A stretch of DNA of 64,000 bases from Methylocystis rosea SV97. GTDB taxonomy: Bacteria > Pseudomonadota > Alphaproteobacteria > Rhizobiales > Beijerinckiaceae. Position 1 is the first letter of the stretch. Each line of letters opens with the position of its first letter. Made by a program: the position numbers and the translations under genes. Below the pieces are notes generated by a model, which searched no databases, was not told the DNA's origin, and saw only the letters and a list, made by a program, of their open reading frames with translations. Shown here one piece after another: positions 8,775 through 18,511 of the stretch. Location of the stretch: contig NZ_KB889964.1 of assembly GCF_000372845.1 (NCBI RefSeq), positions 248,001 to 312,000 on the forward strand, in the 5' to 3' direction.

Positions 8775-10226
8775 CTAGGCCGACCGCAGCAGCCGGGCGG
8801 CGAAGAATCCGTCGATGCCGGCAAGGCGCGCATCTTCGTTCGGCCAATAATGCGGCAAGGTGCGCAGATCGCCGTCTCGGTTGATAAACTCCTGCGGGAC
8901 GCCCTCGCCAGGATCAATCGGCATTCGACGAAAATCGGGATTGCGGCGCAAAAACGCGGCGATCTGCTGTTCGCCTTCCTCAGGCTCCAGCGAGCAGGAA
9001 CAATAGACGATGCGCCCGCCCGCCCGCGTCAGGAGCGCCGCACGATTGAGCAGCTTAGTCTGCAAGCTCGCGAGCGTTTCGATGTCGCCCGGCTTCTTGG
9101 TCCAGGACACGTCGGGATGACGCCGGATCGTTCCCGTCGCCGAACAGGGCGCATCGATCAAAATCGCGTCGAAAGGCTGCGCCTGATAGGCGGCGGCGTC
9201 GCCGACCGCAACCTCCGCGTGCAATTGTAGCCGCGCGAGATTGGCGGCGAGCAGCTTCAGGCGCTCCGCCGAACGGTCCAGAGCGACCACCTGCGCGCGG
9301 GCAAGCGCCATCTGCGCCGTCTTGCCGCCAGGCGCGGCGCACATGTCGAGCACGCGCTCATCCGGCCGCGGCGCCAGCAGGCGCGCCGGCAGAGCGGCGG
9401 CGGCGTCCTGCACCCACCATTCGCCGTCCTCATAGCCCGGAAGTTCGCTGATCGGCGCGTGGCTGCGCAGCCGCACCGAGCCCGTCGGCAGCACGACGCC
9501 GTCGAGCCGCTCGGCCCAGCCTTCGGGATCGTCTTTGACTGACACGTCGAGGGGCGGCTCGAGCATGTGCATGGCCGCGATGGCGCGCCCCGTGTCTTCG
9601 CCATAATGCTTGCGCCAGCGCTGCGCCAGCCACGGCGGCGCATCATGCTCGCCGCTCGCGGCGATCTCCAGGAATTCCTCGCGACGTCGCGCGAGATTGC
9701 GCAGCACGCCGTTGACCAGCCCGCTAAAGCCGGCGGTTTTCGGTTCAAGGCGCGCCGCGCGCACCGCGAGATCGACGGCGGCGTGATCGGCCGCGTCGAG
9801 AAACAGGATTTGCGCGGCCGCGGCGATCAGCGAGAACTCAAGCCGCGCGGCCTGACGCGGCAGCCCTTTTTCCAGGAGTTCGGCAAGCACGTAGCGGATG
9901 AGGCCAAGCCGGCGCACCGCGACCGTGACGATCGAGCGCGTGAGCGACACGTCGCGGGCGTCGAGCCCGGATAGGCGCGAAGGAACGGCGTTCGGGGCGA
10001 AACACTCATCGAGACGATGGCCGCCCTGCACGATGTCGCCGATGATGTTGGCGGCGGCGAGGCGCGCCGGCAACCCGGGAATCTTCGCGGCTTCGGCCTC
10101 CCGCACCGCTTCGGCGGGCACGAAACCTTGCCGGGTCCCTTGACGCGCCGATTTGGTCCGGGCGGAAATTGATCTACTGTCGCTGTTCGCCAAACGGCTT
10201 CTCCCTCCGCGACCGAACCGAATCAT
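8775..10226 (-). CDS. rsmB: RsmB/NOP-family 16S rRNA cytosine-C5 methyltransferase
   Basis: From the ATG at 10226 the product has ~483 residues. An N-terminal NusB-like RNA-binding domain (ARLAAANIIGDIVQGG through GLVNGVLRNLARRREEF) precedes a Rossmann methyltransferase domain. The latter has the SAM motif VLDMCAAPGGKTAQMA and both catalytic cysteines: DAPCSATGTIRRHPD and VYCSCSLEPEEGEQQ. It methylates a cytosine of 16S rRNA (C967 in E. coli) with SAM. An upstream start at 10346 is possible but adds a non-conserved low-complexity leader overlapping the divergent gene. Confidence 0.88.
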   Translation of the reverse strand: MIRFGRGGRSRLANSDSRSISARTKSARQGTRQGFVPAEAVREAEAAKIPGLPARLAAANIIGDIVQGGHRLDECFAPNAVPSRLSGLDARDVSLTRSIVTVAVRRLGLIRYVLAELLEKGLPRQAARLEFSLIAAAAQILFLDAADHAAVDLAVRAARLEPKTAGFSGLVNGVLRNLARRREEFLEIAASGEHDAPPWLAQRWRKHYGEDTGRAIAAMHMLEPPLDVSVKDDPEGWAERLDGVVLPTGSVRLRSHAPISELPGYEDGEWWVQDAAAALPARLLAPRPDERVLDMCAAPGGKTAQMALARAQVVALDRSAERLKLLAANLARLQLHAEVAVGDAAAYQAQPFDAILIDAPCSATGTIRRHPDVSWTKKPGDIETLASLQTKLLNRAALLTRAGGRIVYCSCSLEPEEGEQQIAAFLRRNPDFRRMPIDPGEGVPQEFINRDGDLRTLPHYWPNEDARLAGIDGFFAARLLRSA

Positions 10227-10273
10227 AGCACAATAGCGCGGCGGCGGGCGATGAATGCACACAGGATCGGACC

Positions 10274-10480
10274 GTGTCCAAGGCAGAAGACACAGCGAAT
10301 TCGACAGAGCGGCGCGCGCAGCCGCCGCCCGCCGCGCAGCGCGCATTGGCCGAAGCGCAGGCGCGTCGCCGTGAGGCCGAGCAAGCTCCCGCCCCGCCGC
10401 AAGAACTTGGCGGCCGCGACGGACCCGACCCGTCGCGCTACGGCGATTGGGAAGTCAAAGGAATTGCTAGCGATTTTTGA
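10274..10480 (+). CDS. DUF1674 / succinate dehydrogenase assembly factor 4-like protein
   Basis: A 68-residue protein from a GTG start (MSKAEDTANS). The N-terminal two thirds are disordered (Ala, Pro, Arg, Glu). The C-terminus carries the family hallmark DPSRYGDWEVKGIASDF. The mitochondrial homologue Sdh8/SDHAF4 binds flavinylated SdhA and protects it until assembly. The same role in bacteria is inferred from homology. It is divergent from rsmB with a 47-base gap. Short length is normal for the family. Confidence 0.82.
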   Translation: MSKAEDTANSTERRAQPPPAAQRALAEAQARRREAEQAPAPPQELGGRDGPDPSRYGDWEVKGIASDF

Positions 10481-10519
10481 TCCGATGCGCGCGAGCGCGT
10501 TTCTGGAGAGCGTCCCGAT

Positions 10520-11329
10520 ATGAAAAAACGAACAGCGTTAGGCGGTCTGTTGCTGTGTCTGACGTTCTCCGCCGCCCGACTGGAGCCGGCGCAAGCGCAG
10601 AGCCTCGATCTCGCGTCGAGCAAGGTCGTCGACCTCAGCCACGCCTTCAACGCCGAAACCGTCTACTGGCCGACGTCGCCGTCGGGTTTCGAGCTTAAAG
10701 TGCTGCACAAGGGGCCGACCAAGGCCGGGTTCTTCTATTTCGCCAACGAATTTTGTTCGCCCGAGCACGGCGGCACGCATCTCGACGCGCCGATGCATTT
10801 CGCCGAGGGCCACTGGACGAACTCCGAGATCCCGGTCGAGCGCTTCGTCGGTCCGGCGATCGTCATCGACGTCGCCACCAAGGCCGCGGCGAACCCGGAC
10901 TATCTGCTGACGATCGAAGACATCGCCGCCTGGGAGGCGGCGCATGGCCGCATTCCCGACAAAGCGATCGTGCTGCTGCGCACCGGATGGAGCGCACGCT
11001 GGCCTGACAAGAAGGCCTATCTCGGCGACGACACGCCGGGCGGCGCAACCCACCTCCATTTTCCGTCTTTTGGCCCGGAGGCGGCGGCCTGGCTCGCGAA
11101 AGAGCGCCGCCCCAACCTCATCGGCGTCGACACGGCGAGCGTCGACAACGGACCATCACAGGATTTTTTGGTGCACCGGATCATTGGCGCCGCCAATATC
11201 GGCGGGCTCGAGAACCTCACCAGCCTTGATCAGCTGCCGCCGACCGGCGCGGTCGTCATCGCCCTGCCGATGAAGATCGAAAAAGGCTCAGGCGGCCCCG
11301 CCCGCATCATCGCGCTCGTCCCGCGGTAA
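10520..11329 (+). CDS. secreted cyclase-family metal hydrolase
   Basis: The 269-residue protein has a signal peptide (MKKRTALGGLLLCLTF ... AQAQS, ~27 residues). The mature part belongs to the cyclase family (PF04199), which includes kynurenine formamidase and isatin hydrolase. The metal-binding motif is EHGGTHLDAPMHF (~residues 84-96), with a VVDLSHAFN start strand and a later GVDTASVDNG. The substrate is unknown; periplasmic location argues against kynurenine formamidase itself. GGAGAG lies 11 bases before the ATG. Confidence 0.82.
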   Translation: MKKRTALGGLLLCLTFSAARLEPAQAQSLDLASSKVVDLSHAFNAETVYWPTSPSGFELKVLHKGPTKAGFFYFANEFCSPEHGGTHLDAPMHFAEGHWTNSEIPVERFVGPAIVIDVATKAAANPDYLLTIEDIAAWEAAHGRIPDKAIVLLRTGWSARWPDKKAYLGDDTPGGATHLHFPSFGPEAAAWLAKERRPNLIGVDTASVDNGPSQDFLVHRIIGAANIGGLENLTSLDQLPPTGAVVIALPMKIEKGSGGPARIIALVPR

Positions 11330-11335
11330 ACGCGG

Positions 11336-12133
11336 TTACCCGACGCCCTTGGCGCGCAGGAAGGCCAGCGCCCTTTCCCAGGCGTCGCTGGCGGCGTCCG
11401 GCCGATAGCTGTCACGATAATCGGCGAAGAACGCATGCGGCGCATCGGCATAGACGATGATCTCGGCAGGCGCCTGCGCCGTCTTCAGACGCGCGCGCAT
11501 GGTCTCGATGAGTTCGGCGGGAATGCTCGGGTCAGCGCCGCCGTACAACCCCATCGTCGGCGTTTTCAGCTCCCCCGCGATGTCGATTGGCCAGCGCGGC
11601 TGCGCCGGCGTACGCGGCCCATCAAGCCGCCCGTACCAGGGAATGCAGGCGAGGAGTTGCGGATTGTGCGCGGCATAGAGCCAGGCGATGCGCCCACCCC
11701 AGCAAAATCCGGTGATCGCCGCGCGTTTGGCGTCTCCGCCTCTCGTCGCGGCGCAAGCGAGCGCCTGATCGAATATCGCCATCGTCTCGGCGTCGGGAAC
11801 CTTGGCGACGATGGCGCGAATGGCCTCTATGTCTGGCGCTTCTTGCGGATCCCCGTAGCGAATGAGGAAGTCGGGCGCGATGGCGACAAAGCCAAGCTTC
11901 GCGAAACGCCTTACGACGTCGCGGATATGTTCGTGCAGGCCAAAGATTTCCTGCGCCACGAGAATGATCGGGAAATTGGCTCCCGCCAGTGGCCGAGCGA
12001 AGTAGGCCGGCGCGCCGCCCGGCAGCTTCGTCATGCCGGCCTCGAGACCTTCGACGTCCGTGGCGATGGCGCTTGGCGCGGGCGCGCCCGCCGCTTGGGC
12101 GAACCGGGCTTGGTTGTTCGAAGGGAAGGTCAC
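11336..12133 (-). CDS. dienelactone hydrolase-family alpha/beta hydrolase
   Basis: The GTG start at 12133 follows a strong AGGAGG. The 265-residue protein has the DLH features: an FGLHEHIRDVVRRFAKLGFVAIAPD region, the cysteine nucleophile in GFCWGGRIAWLYA, Asp in YGGADPSIP and His in YADAPHAFFADYR. Family members hydrolyse dienelactone or related cyclic esters, but many are general carboxyl hydrolases. No ring-cleavage gene is near, so the substrate is open. It is convergent with the cyclase gene (6-base gap). Confidence 0.85.
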   Translation of the reverse strand: MTFPSNNQARFAQAAGAPAPSAIATDVEGLEAGMTKLPGGAPAYFARPLAGANFPIILVAQEIFGLHEHIRDVVRRFAKLGFVAIAPDFLIRYGDPQEAPDIEAIRAIVAKVPDAETMAIFDQALACAATRGGDAKRAAITGFCWGGRIAWLYAAHNPQLLACIPWYGRLDGPRTPAQPRWPIDIAGELKTPTMGLYGGADPSIPAELIETMRARLKTAQAPAEIIVYADAPHAFFADYRDSYRPDAASDAWERALAFLRAKGVG

Positions 12134-12443
12134 GAGGCCTCCTACAAAGCTGACGTCGAGGATTAGCTATGAAACGGACGGGCCGTGTCCAGCCGGCCGA
12201 CCATGACGAAGTTCCGATCGCCGCGAACCCCTTTAGGGCGCGTAAAGTCTGGCGCGCCAATATTGCGCCGCAACCTCGACTTCTCTTTGCGCGCAAAACC
12301 TCGTATATCGCCGCACCGTCATCGGCGGACCCACGCCGAAGGAGAGAGGAAGCCTTGGTCGCCCTCGTTCTCGCCCCGGGCGTGCGCCCTCTTCCGAGAC
12401 TGTCGATAAAAGGCGCGGCGGCTCCTATCAAAGGAAACCTCCC
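12134..12443. other. intergenic region upstream of kup
   Basis: About 310 bases between two outward-facing genes, so it must hold both promoters. I see no clear -35/-10 pair and no structure I can name. AAAGGAAACC just before 12444 is the kup ribosome-binding site. Confidence 0.4.
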
Positions 12444-14378
12444 ATGATGCAGCGATCCGACGCCGGTCCCGCCTCCGGCGGCGATGGGACGCAAGCTCAT
12501 GCGCTACTCGGAGACGAGCGCGCCAAGGGCGGGCTCGCCGGCCTCATCATCGGATCGATCGGCGTCGTCTATGGCGACATCGGCACCAGCCCGTTATACG
12601 CCCTGCGCGAGTCGCTCGCCCATCAGGTGGAGCATGACGCGCTGACGGAGGAATCCGTCATCGGCGCCATCTCGCTGCTTATTTTTGCGCTGATTTTCAC
12701 GGTGACGATCAAATACGTCATCTTCGTCATGCGCGCCGACAACCGCGGCGAAGGCGGCATCCTTTCGCTGATGGCCTTGGCCCAGACCGCCATGGGACGT
12801 CGCACGAAAGTCGCTTTCATGCTCGGCGTCGGCGGCGCGGCGCTCTTCGCCGGCGAGGCGATTATCACGCCGGCGATCTCGGTGATGTCGGCGATCGAAG
12901 GCCTGGAGCTTGTCACTCACCGCTTCAGCGAATTCGTTCTCCCGATCACCATCTTCATTCTCGTCACGCTATTCTGGGTGCAAAGTCACGGAACGGCGCG
13001 TGTGGCGGCTTTTTTCGGGCCGATCATGATCGTCTTTTTCCTGACCATTGGCGTGTTGGGCGCGATGCATGTTCCCGAAGCGCCGCAGGTGCTGCGCAGT
13101 TTCGATCCGCGGCAAGGCATCGCCTTTCTCGTGACCCACGGCTGGCTCGGCTTCGCCGTCCTCGGCTCGGTTTTCCTCGCGGTCACCGGCGTCGAGGCGC
13201 TTTACGCCGACATGGGGCATTTCGGTCGCGGGCCGATCCGTATAGCCTGGCTCGGATTCGTGTTGCCGGCGCTGCTGCTCAACTATCTTGGTCAGGGCGC
13301 GCTCGTGTTGTCGCGCCCCGAAGCCGTCGGCAACCCATTCTTCCTGCTCGCGCCGGACTGGGGGCTTTTGCCGCTTGTCGTCCTTTCGACGTTGGCCACG
13401 ACAATCGCCGCGCAAGCGGTGATCACCGGCGCGTTCTCGCTGGCGCGGCAAGCGATTCAGCTTGGCCTCATTCCCCGGTTGGAGGTGACGCATACCTCGG
13501 CGTCGCAGGAGGGCCAGATCTATATCGGCCGCATCAACCGGCTGCTGCTCATCGGCGTGCTGCTGCTCGTCATCGCTTTCAAGAGCTCGTCGGCGCTTGC
13601 CTCCGCCTATGGCATCGCAGTCACCGGCACCATGGTGCTTTCGACGTCGCTGCTGTTCATCGTCGCCTGGCGCAAATGGGGCTGGCCGCTGTTCGCGGCG
13701 ATCCTCTTCGCCGCTTCTTTCCTGGTCGTCGAATTCGCTTTTCTCACCGCCAATCTGATGAAGGTCAAAGATGGCGGCTGGGTGCCGCTCGCGCTCGGCG
13801 GCTGCGTCATGATCATCATGTGGACCTGGACGCGCGGCACGCGTCTTCTCGCCGAGAAAACCCATCGCGACTCCATTCCAATGATGGAGCTCATCGCGAT
13901 GCTGCAGAAGTCGAAGCCGACGCGCGTGCCCGGCACGGCGGTCTTTCTGACGAGCGATCCGGCTGTCGCGCCGACCGCGCTGATGCACAATCTCAAGCAC
14001 AACAAGGTTCTGCACGAGCGCGTGCTGGTGATCTGCGTGAAAACGGAGGACCGGCCCCGTGTTGCGCCGGGCAAGCGCTTTGAAATTGATAAGCTCAGCG
14101 ACGATTTCTACCGCGCCACGCTCCACTACGGCTTTATGGAGAGTCCTCGCGTTCCGGCCGCGCTCGCCGCCATGCGCAAGGCCGGGTTCAAATACGACAT
14201 CATGACCACGAGCTTCTTCCTGGGGCGGCGTTCGATCAAGGAAAGCCCCTCCTCCGAAATGCCCGTCTGGCAGGACAAGCTCTATGTCGCGCTCACCCGC
14301 CAAGCCGCCAATGCGACGGACTTCTTCTCAATCCCGTCCGACCGCGTCGTCGAATTGGGCGCGCAAGTGACGATTTAG
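12444..14378 (+). CDS. kup: KUP-family potassium transporter
   Basis: A 644-residue inner-membrane protein for K+ uptake, thought to be proton-coupled. The first membrane helix carries the family signature [18 protein letters not shown]. About 12 hydrophobic segments follow up to ~residue 460, then a soluble C-terminal domain of ~150 residues ([20 protein letters not shown] onward). Length is usual. Two ATGs (12444, 12447) are adjacent and either may start. It appears monocistronic. Confidence 0.93.
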   Translation: MMQRSDAGPASGGDGTQAHALLGDERAKGGLAGLIIGSIGVVYGDIGTSPLYALRESLAHQVEHDALTEESVIGAISLLIFALIFTVTIKYVIFVMRADNRGEGGILSLMALAQTAMGRRTKVAFMLGVGGAALFAGEAIITPAISVMSAIEGLELVTHRFSEFVLPITIFILVTLFWVQSHGTARVAAFFGPIMIVFFLTIGVLGAMHVPEAPQVLRSFDPRQGIAFLVTHGWLGFAVLGSVFLAVTGVEALYADMGHFGRGPIRIAWLGFVLPALLLNYLGQGALVLSRPEAVGNPFFLLAPDWGLLPLVVLSTLATTIAAQAVITGAFSLARQAIQLGLIPRLEVTHTSASQEGQIYIGRINRLLLIGVLLLVIAFKSSSALASAYGIAVTGTMVLSTSLLFIVAWRKWGWPLFAAILFAASFLVVEFAFLTANLMKVKDGGWVPLALGGCVMIIMWTWTRGTRLLAEKTHRDSIPMMELIAMLQKSKPTRVPGTAVFLTSDPAVAPTALMHNLKHNKVLHERVLVICVKTEDRPRVAPGKRFEIDKLSDDFYRATLHYGFMESPRVPAALAAMRKAGFKYDIMTTSFFLGRRSIKESPSSEMPVWQDKLYVALTRQAANATDFFSIPSDRVVELGAQVTI

Positions 14379-14526
14379 CGCGCGCGAAAACAGTGGACGG
14401 GACGGGACCCAGGCACTAAGCAACGGCGGCCCGCGTGGCTCGCCTGAGAGCCGAAAAGGTCCGGCGGCGCCCGGTCGAGAGGGCCTTTTGAAGAATTCGC
14501 CGGCTTACGAAGGACGTCTGTCGCTT

Positions 14527-15393
14527 ATGCCCACCCGCATCGATGATCGCTTCGCCGCCCTCAAGAAGGAAGGGCGCGCCGCCCTCGTGACCTTTGTGAT
14601 GGCGGGCGACCCGGATCTCGCGACGTCGCTCGACATATTGCGCGGCCTGCCCGGCGCCGGGGCGGACGTCATCGAGGTCGGCATGCCTTTCACCGATCCG
14701 ATGGCGGATGGACCGGCGATCCAGGCGGCGGGCCTGCGCGCGCTCAAGGCGGGGACCACGCTCAAGAAGACCTTAAAGCTCGTCGCCGACTTTCGCGCCG
14801 GAGACGACGCCACCCCCATCGTGCTGATGGGCTACTACAATCCAATTTATGTTTACGGCGTCGACGCCTTCCTGCGCGACGCCCGGAACGCCGGCGTCGA
14901 TGGCCTGATCGTCGTGGACCTGCCGCCGGAGGAAGACTCGGAACTCTGCACCCCCGCGCGCGAGGCCGGGCTGAACTTCATCCGCCTCGCAACGCCGACA
15001 ACCGACGACAAGCGGCTTCCCAAGGTGCTCGAAAATACAAGCGGCTTCGTCTATTATGTGTCGCTTACCGGCATCACCGGCGCGGCGCTTGCCGACTACG
15101 CTGGCGTCAGTCAGGCTGTTGCGCGCATCAAGCGGCACACGGCGCTGCCGATCGCCGTCGGCTTTGGCGTCAAAAATGCGGAGAACGCCGCCGAGCTCGC
15201 CCGTAACGCCGATGGCGTCGTTGTCGGCACGGCGCTGGTCCAAGCGCTCAAGGCTTCGCTCGACGCGGAGGGCCGCGCCGGACCTTCGAGCGTTGACGCT
15301 GTGACGGCGCTCGTCGCGTCCATCGCCGAAGGCGTGCGCGACGCCCGCCCTAAAGGCGGCGTGATGAGTTGGCTGACGAGGCTCGTGTCATGA
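14527..15393 (+). CDS. trpA: tryptophan synthase alpha chain
   Basis: Start at the ATG at 14527 (MPTRIDDRF); an upstream ATG at 14488 adds 13 non-conserved residues. The 288-residue TIM barrel cleaves indole-3-glycerol phosphate to indole, which passes to TrpB. Catalytic residues are Glu50 in [11 protein letters not shown] and Asp61 in MADGPAIQ. The phosphate loop is [10 protein letters not shown]. No trpB is in this window directly upstream. Its stop overlaps the accD start (ATGA), the conserved alphaproteobacterial trpA-accD-folC order. Confidence 0.95.
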   Translation: MPTRIDDRFAALKKEGRAALVTFVMAGDPDLATSLDILRGLPGAGADVIEVGMPFTDPMADGPAIQAAGLRALKAGTTLKKTLKLVADFRAGDDATPIVLMGYYNPIYVYGVDAFLRDARNAGVDGLIVVDLPPEEDSELCTPAREAGLNFIRLATPTTDDKRLPKVLENTSGFVYYVSLTGITGAALADYAGVSQAVARIKRHTALPIAVGFGVKNAENAAELARNADGVVVGTALVQALKASLDAEGRAGPSSVDAVTALVASIAEGVRDARPKGGVMSWLTRLVS

Positions 15394-16256
15394 ATTGGTA
15401 TTCGAACGTCGTCCCGCCGAAGATCAAGGCGCTGATCAAGCGCGAAGCGCCGGAAAATCTCTGGGTGAAATGTCCCGAGAGCGGCCAGCTCGTCTTCCAC
15501 AAGGACATCGAGGCCAATCTCTATGTCGTGCCCGGCTCGGGCTACCACATGCGCTGTCCCGTCGAGACGCGGCTCGCAAGCCTTTTCGACGACGCCGAAT
15601 GCGAGCTGATTCCGACGCCAGAAGCGCCTTTGGATCCCCTCAAGTTTCGAGACATCAAGCGTTACGTCGACAAGCTGAAAGAATATCGGGTCAAAACCGG
15701 CATGGCGGACGCCGTGACGGTCGCCTTCGGCAATCTCGAAGGCTCGCCGGTCACCGTCGCCGTTCAGGATTTCGAATTCCTGGGCGGCTCGCTCGGCATG
15801 GCCGCTGGCGAGGCGATCATCGCCGGCTGCGAATACGCCCTCGCCAAACGTACGCCTTTCGTGATCTTCACGGCGTCCGGCGGCGCGCGCATGCAGGAGG
15901 GCATGTTCTCGCTCATGCAGATGCCGCGCACGACCATCGCCGTGCAGCGCCTGCGCGAGGCGCGCCTGCCTTATATCGTCGTGCTCACCAATCCGACGAC
16001 CGGCGGCGTCACGGCGTCCTACGCCATGCTCGGCGACGTACAGATCGCCGAGCCCGGCGCGATCATCGGCTTCGCCGGCGCCCGCGTCATCGAGCAGACG
16101 ATCCGCGAGAAGCTTCCCGAAGGCTTCCAGCGCGCCGAATATCTGCGCGATCACGGCATGGTCGATATGGTGGTGCCACGTCAGGAGCTGCGCGAGACGC
16201 TGGCGCGCCTGTGCGGTCTCCTGACCAAGTCGCCGCCGCGACGCGCCGCCGCCTGA
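15390..16256 (+). CDS. accD: acetyl-CoA carboxylase carboxyltransferase subunit beta
   Basis: With AccA this 288-residue protein transfers carboxyl from biotin to acetyl-CoA, the first step of fatty acid synthesis. Core motifs are [35 protein letters not shown] and [15 protein letters not shown]. The N-terminal zinc ribbon of E. coli AccD is reduced to two cysteines ([18 protein letters not shown]), so it probably binds no zinc; as I recall many alphaproteobacterial AccDs are alike. It overlaps trpA by four bases; folC follows after 20 bases. Confidence 0.95.
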   Translation: MNWYSNVVPPKIKALIKREAPENLWVKCPESGQLVFHKDIEANLYVVPGSGYHMRCPVETRLASLFDDAECELIPTPEAPLDPLKFRDIKRYVDKLKEYRVKTGMADAVTVAFGNLEGSPVTVAVQDFEFLGGSLGMAAGEAIIAGCEYALAKRTPFVIFTASGGARMQEGMFSLMQMPRTTIAVQRLREARLPYIVVLTNPTTGGVTASYAMLGDVQIAEPGAIIGFAGARVIEQTIREKLPEGFQRAEYLRDHGMVDMVVPRQELRETLARLCGLLTKSPPRRAAA

Positions 16257-16276
16257 CATCGCGAGGCGCAGCCGCA

Positions 16277-17593
16277 ATGGATCAGCACGACGCGATCCTG
16301 TCGCGACTCCTCACGCTCCATCCCAAGAGGATTGACCTGTCGCTCGGCCGCACGGAGCGGCTGCTCGCCGCGCTCGGCCGACCGGAGCTCAGACTGCCGC
16401 CCGTCATTCACGTCGCCGGCACCAACGGCAAAGGCTCGACGATCGCCTTTCTGCGCGCGATGCTCGAAGCCGCCGGCAAGCGCGTGCATGTCTACACGTC
16501 CCCTCACCTGCTGCGCTTCAATGAGCGGATTCGTCTTGGCGCCGACGGCGGCGGAACGCTTGTCGACGACGAGCGTCTGAAGGCGGCGCTCGAACGCTGC
16601 GAACAGGCGAACGCGGGGCAGCCGATCACCTTCTTCGAGATCACGACGGCGGCGGCCTTTTTGCTCTTCGCCGAAGCGCCGGCCGACTGGCTGCTGCTCG
16701 AGACGGGCCTCGGCGGGCGCTATGACGCGACCAATGTCATCTCGCAGCCCAAATGCGCCGTCATCACCTCGATCTCCCTCGACCATCTCGAGTTCCTTGG
16801 CGATACGGTCGAAAAAATCGCCTATGAGAAGGCCGGAATATTGAAGAAGGGCGCGCCGGCCGTGATCGGCTTCCAGTCGGAGGCCGTGGAAAGGGCGCTG
16901 GAGCGAGAAGCGCGACGCGTCGGCGCGCCGCTGATCGTCGCCGGCAGGGACTTCCACATCTCCAACGAGAACGGGCGCCTCGTTTATGAGGACGAGCGCG
17001 GCTTGCTCGATCTGCCGCTGCCGCGGCTCGCCGGACGCCACCAGCATGAAAACGCCGCCGGCGCGATCGCCGCCCTGCGCGCCGTCGCCCCGGAGATTCC
17101 GCCCGCGGCGATCGAGGCGGGGCTGACGCGCGCCGAATGGCCGGCGCGGCTGCAGCGGCTCACGCGCGGAAAGATCGTCGATCTCGCGCCGCCCGGCGCC
17201 GAGGTGTGGCTCGACGGCGGCCATAATGAGGATGGCGGCCGCGTTCTGGCCGAGGCGATGGCCGAGTTCCACGACAAGGCGCCGCGGCCGCTGGCCCTGA
17301 TCTGCGGCGCGCAGACGACCAAGGACATTCGCGCGCTGCTCAAGCATTTCGTCGGACTGGCGCGCGAGGTTGTCGCGGTGCCGGTCGAGGGCGAGCATAA
17401 GAGCTGGCCGCCCGAGGATGTCGCGAACCTCGCCAGGGCTGAGGGAATGCCCGGCGCCGCAGCGTCCGGCGTCGAGGAAGCGCTCGCGCTCCTTTCGACG
17501 CGCAGCTTCGACGCGCCGCCGCGCGTGCTGATCGCCGGTTCGCTCTATCTTGCCGCCTCGGTGCTGGCGGCCAATGGCTCGCTGGTGGAATAG
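16277..17593 (+). CDS. folC: bifunctional folylpolyglutamate / dihydrofolate synthase
   Basis: Start at the ATG at 16277 (MDQHDAILSRLLTLHP). The same frame is open far upstream across accD, but that part is shadow. The 438-residue Mur-ligase-like enzyme adds glutamate to dihydropteroate or folates. The P-loop is HVAGTNGKGSTIAFLR (~residues 46-61). Further motifs are GLGGRYDATNV and SLDHLEFLGDTVEKIAYEKA; the C-terminal domain carries WLDGGHNEDGG. In this organism folate coexists with H4MPT, so glutamylation could bear on both, but only the folate role is supported. Confidence 0.94.
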   Translation: MDQHDAILSRLLTLHPKRIDLSLGRTERLLAALGRPELRLPPVIHVAGTNGKGSTIAFLRAMLEAAGKRVHVYTSPHLLRFNERIRLGADGGGTLVDDERLKAALERCEQANAGQPITFFEITTAAAFLLFAEAPADWLLLETGLGGRYDATNVISQPKCAVITSISLDHLEFLGDTVEKIAYEKAGILKKGAPAVIGFQSEAVERALEREARRVGAPLIVAGRDFHISNENGRLVYEDERGLLDLPLPRLAGRHQHENAAGAIAALRAVAPEIPPAAIEAGLTRAEWPARLQRLTRGKIVDLAPPGAEVWLDGGHNEDGGRVLAEAMAEFHDKAPRPLALICGAQTTKDIRALLKHFVGLAREVVAVPVEGEHKSWPPEDVANLARAEGMPGAAASGVEEALALLSTRSFDAPPRVLIAGSLYLAASVLAANGSLVE

Positions 17594-17649
17594 AACCGTG
17601 CTCGCCGCCCGTTTCGCCCGCGCCGCGACATCGCCGAGACAGCCGGGTC

Positions 17650-18334
17650 TCACGCTTTTGTAAGCTTCTCCACAAGCTTGCGGGCCGCCGGACCGGAGGA
17701 AGCCGGGTTCTGGCCTGTGATCAACTGGCCGTCCCGGACGACATGTGGGGCCCAGTCCGCCGCCTTCGAGAAGCGCGCGCCCTTCACCTGAAGCTCGTCC
17801 TCGACAAGGAACGGAACGACGTGGGTGAGGCCAACCGCCTCCTCCTCGCCATTGGTGAACCCTGTCACCGTCTTGCCCGCGACCAGCGGCCGGTCATCCG
17901 GACCTTTGACATGGCGCAGCACGCCCGGCGCGTGGCAGACGAGCGCGATGGGTTTGTCGGCGCGGACGAAGGATTCGATCAGCCTGATCGAATTCGGGTC
18001 CTCGGCGAGGTCCCACATCGGCCCATGGCCGCCGGGATAGAAGACCGAGTCGAAATCGTCCTGACGGACGCTATCGAGCCGCGCCGTGTCGGCGAGGCGC
18101 GCCTTGGCGGCCTCATCCGCTTGGAACCGGCGGGTGAGATCGGTCTGAAATTCAGGTTCATTGCTCTTTGGGTCCAACGGCGGCTGACCGCCCTTGGGGC
18201 GAGGCAAGCGTGATCTCGGCTCCGGCGTCGAGAAAGACGTAATAGGGCGCTGCGAGCTCTTCCAGCCAGAAGCCTGTCATTCGGCCTGTGTCGCCGAGCC
18301 TGTCATGCGAGGTGAGGACGATGAGAATTTTCAC
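17650..18334 (-). pseudogene. DJ-1/PfpI (type 1 glutamine amidotransferase-like) gene with a frameshift
   Basis: The 5' part starts at a GTG (18334) preceded by AGGAGAA and reads KILIVLTSHDRLGDTG through ITLASPQG. The 3' part continues in another frame with GGQPPLDPKSNEPEF. The frames meet at a run of four G (18196-18199, plus strand). Removing one base restores ASP-KGGQPPLDP and a ~227-residue protein with the nucleophile Cys in ALVCHAPGVL. Intact relatives are Hsp31/YhbO-like chaperone-glyoxalases or peptidases. One base in a homopolymer could be a sequencing error rather than real decay. Confidence 0.75.
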
Positions 18335-18511
18335 GGATTTCTCCTGTTTCGGGAGTATGTTCGCATGCTTGGGCTTGCGAAAAAATGACGCAATGGTCCG
18401 GCGGCGCGCAGCGCGAGCAGGACGGTAGGCGCCGAGGCCACTTGGATTCGGGAAAAATTTGCTCCACAAGCGCGCAGATGCGCGTTGCGCAACGACTGGA
18501 GCCAAGAACTC

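Noticed and set aside
12134-12443. Riboswitch or regulatory RNA ahead of kup
   Set aside because: No conserved motif of a c-di-AMP or other known riboswitch could be recognised.
12169-12447. 92-codon plus-strand frame before kup
   Set aside because: No ribosome-binding site or family resemblance, and it runs into the kup start.
12969-14303. Long minus-strand open frame opposite kup
   Set aside because: It is antisense to a clear transporter, is rich in Arg, His and Gln as expected of a GC-rich shadow frame, and has no family motif.
15395-16276. Upstream extension of the folC frame across accD
   Set aside because: The family begins at MDQHDAILS (16277); the extra 294 codons are accD read out of frame.
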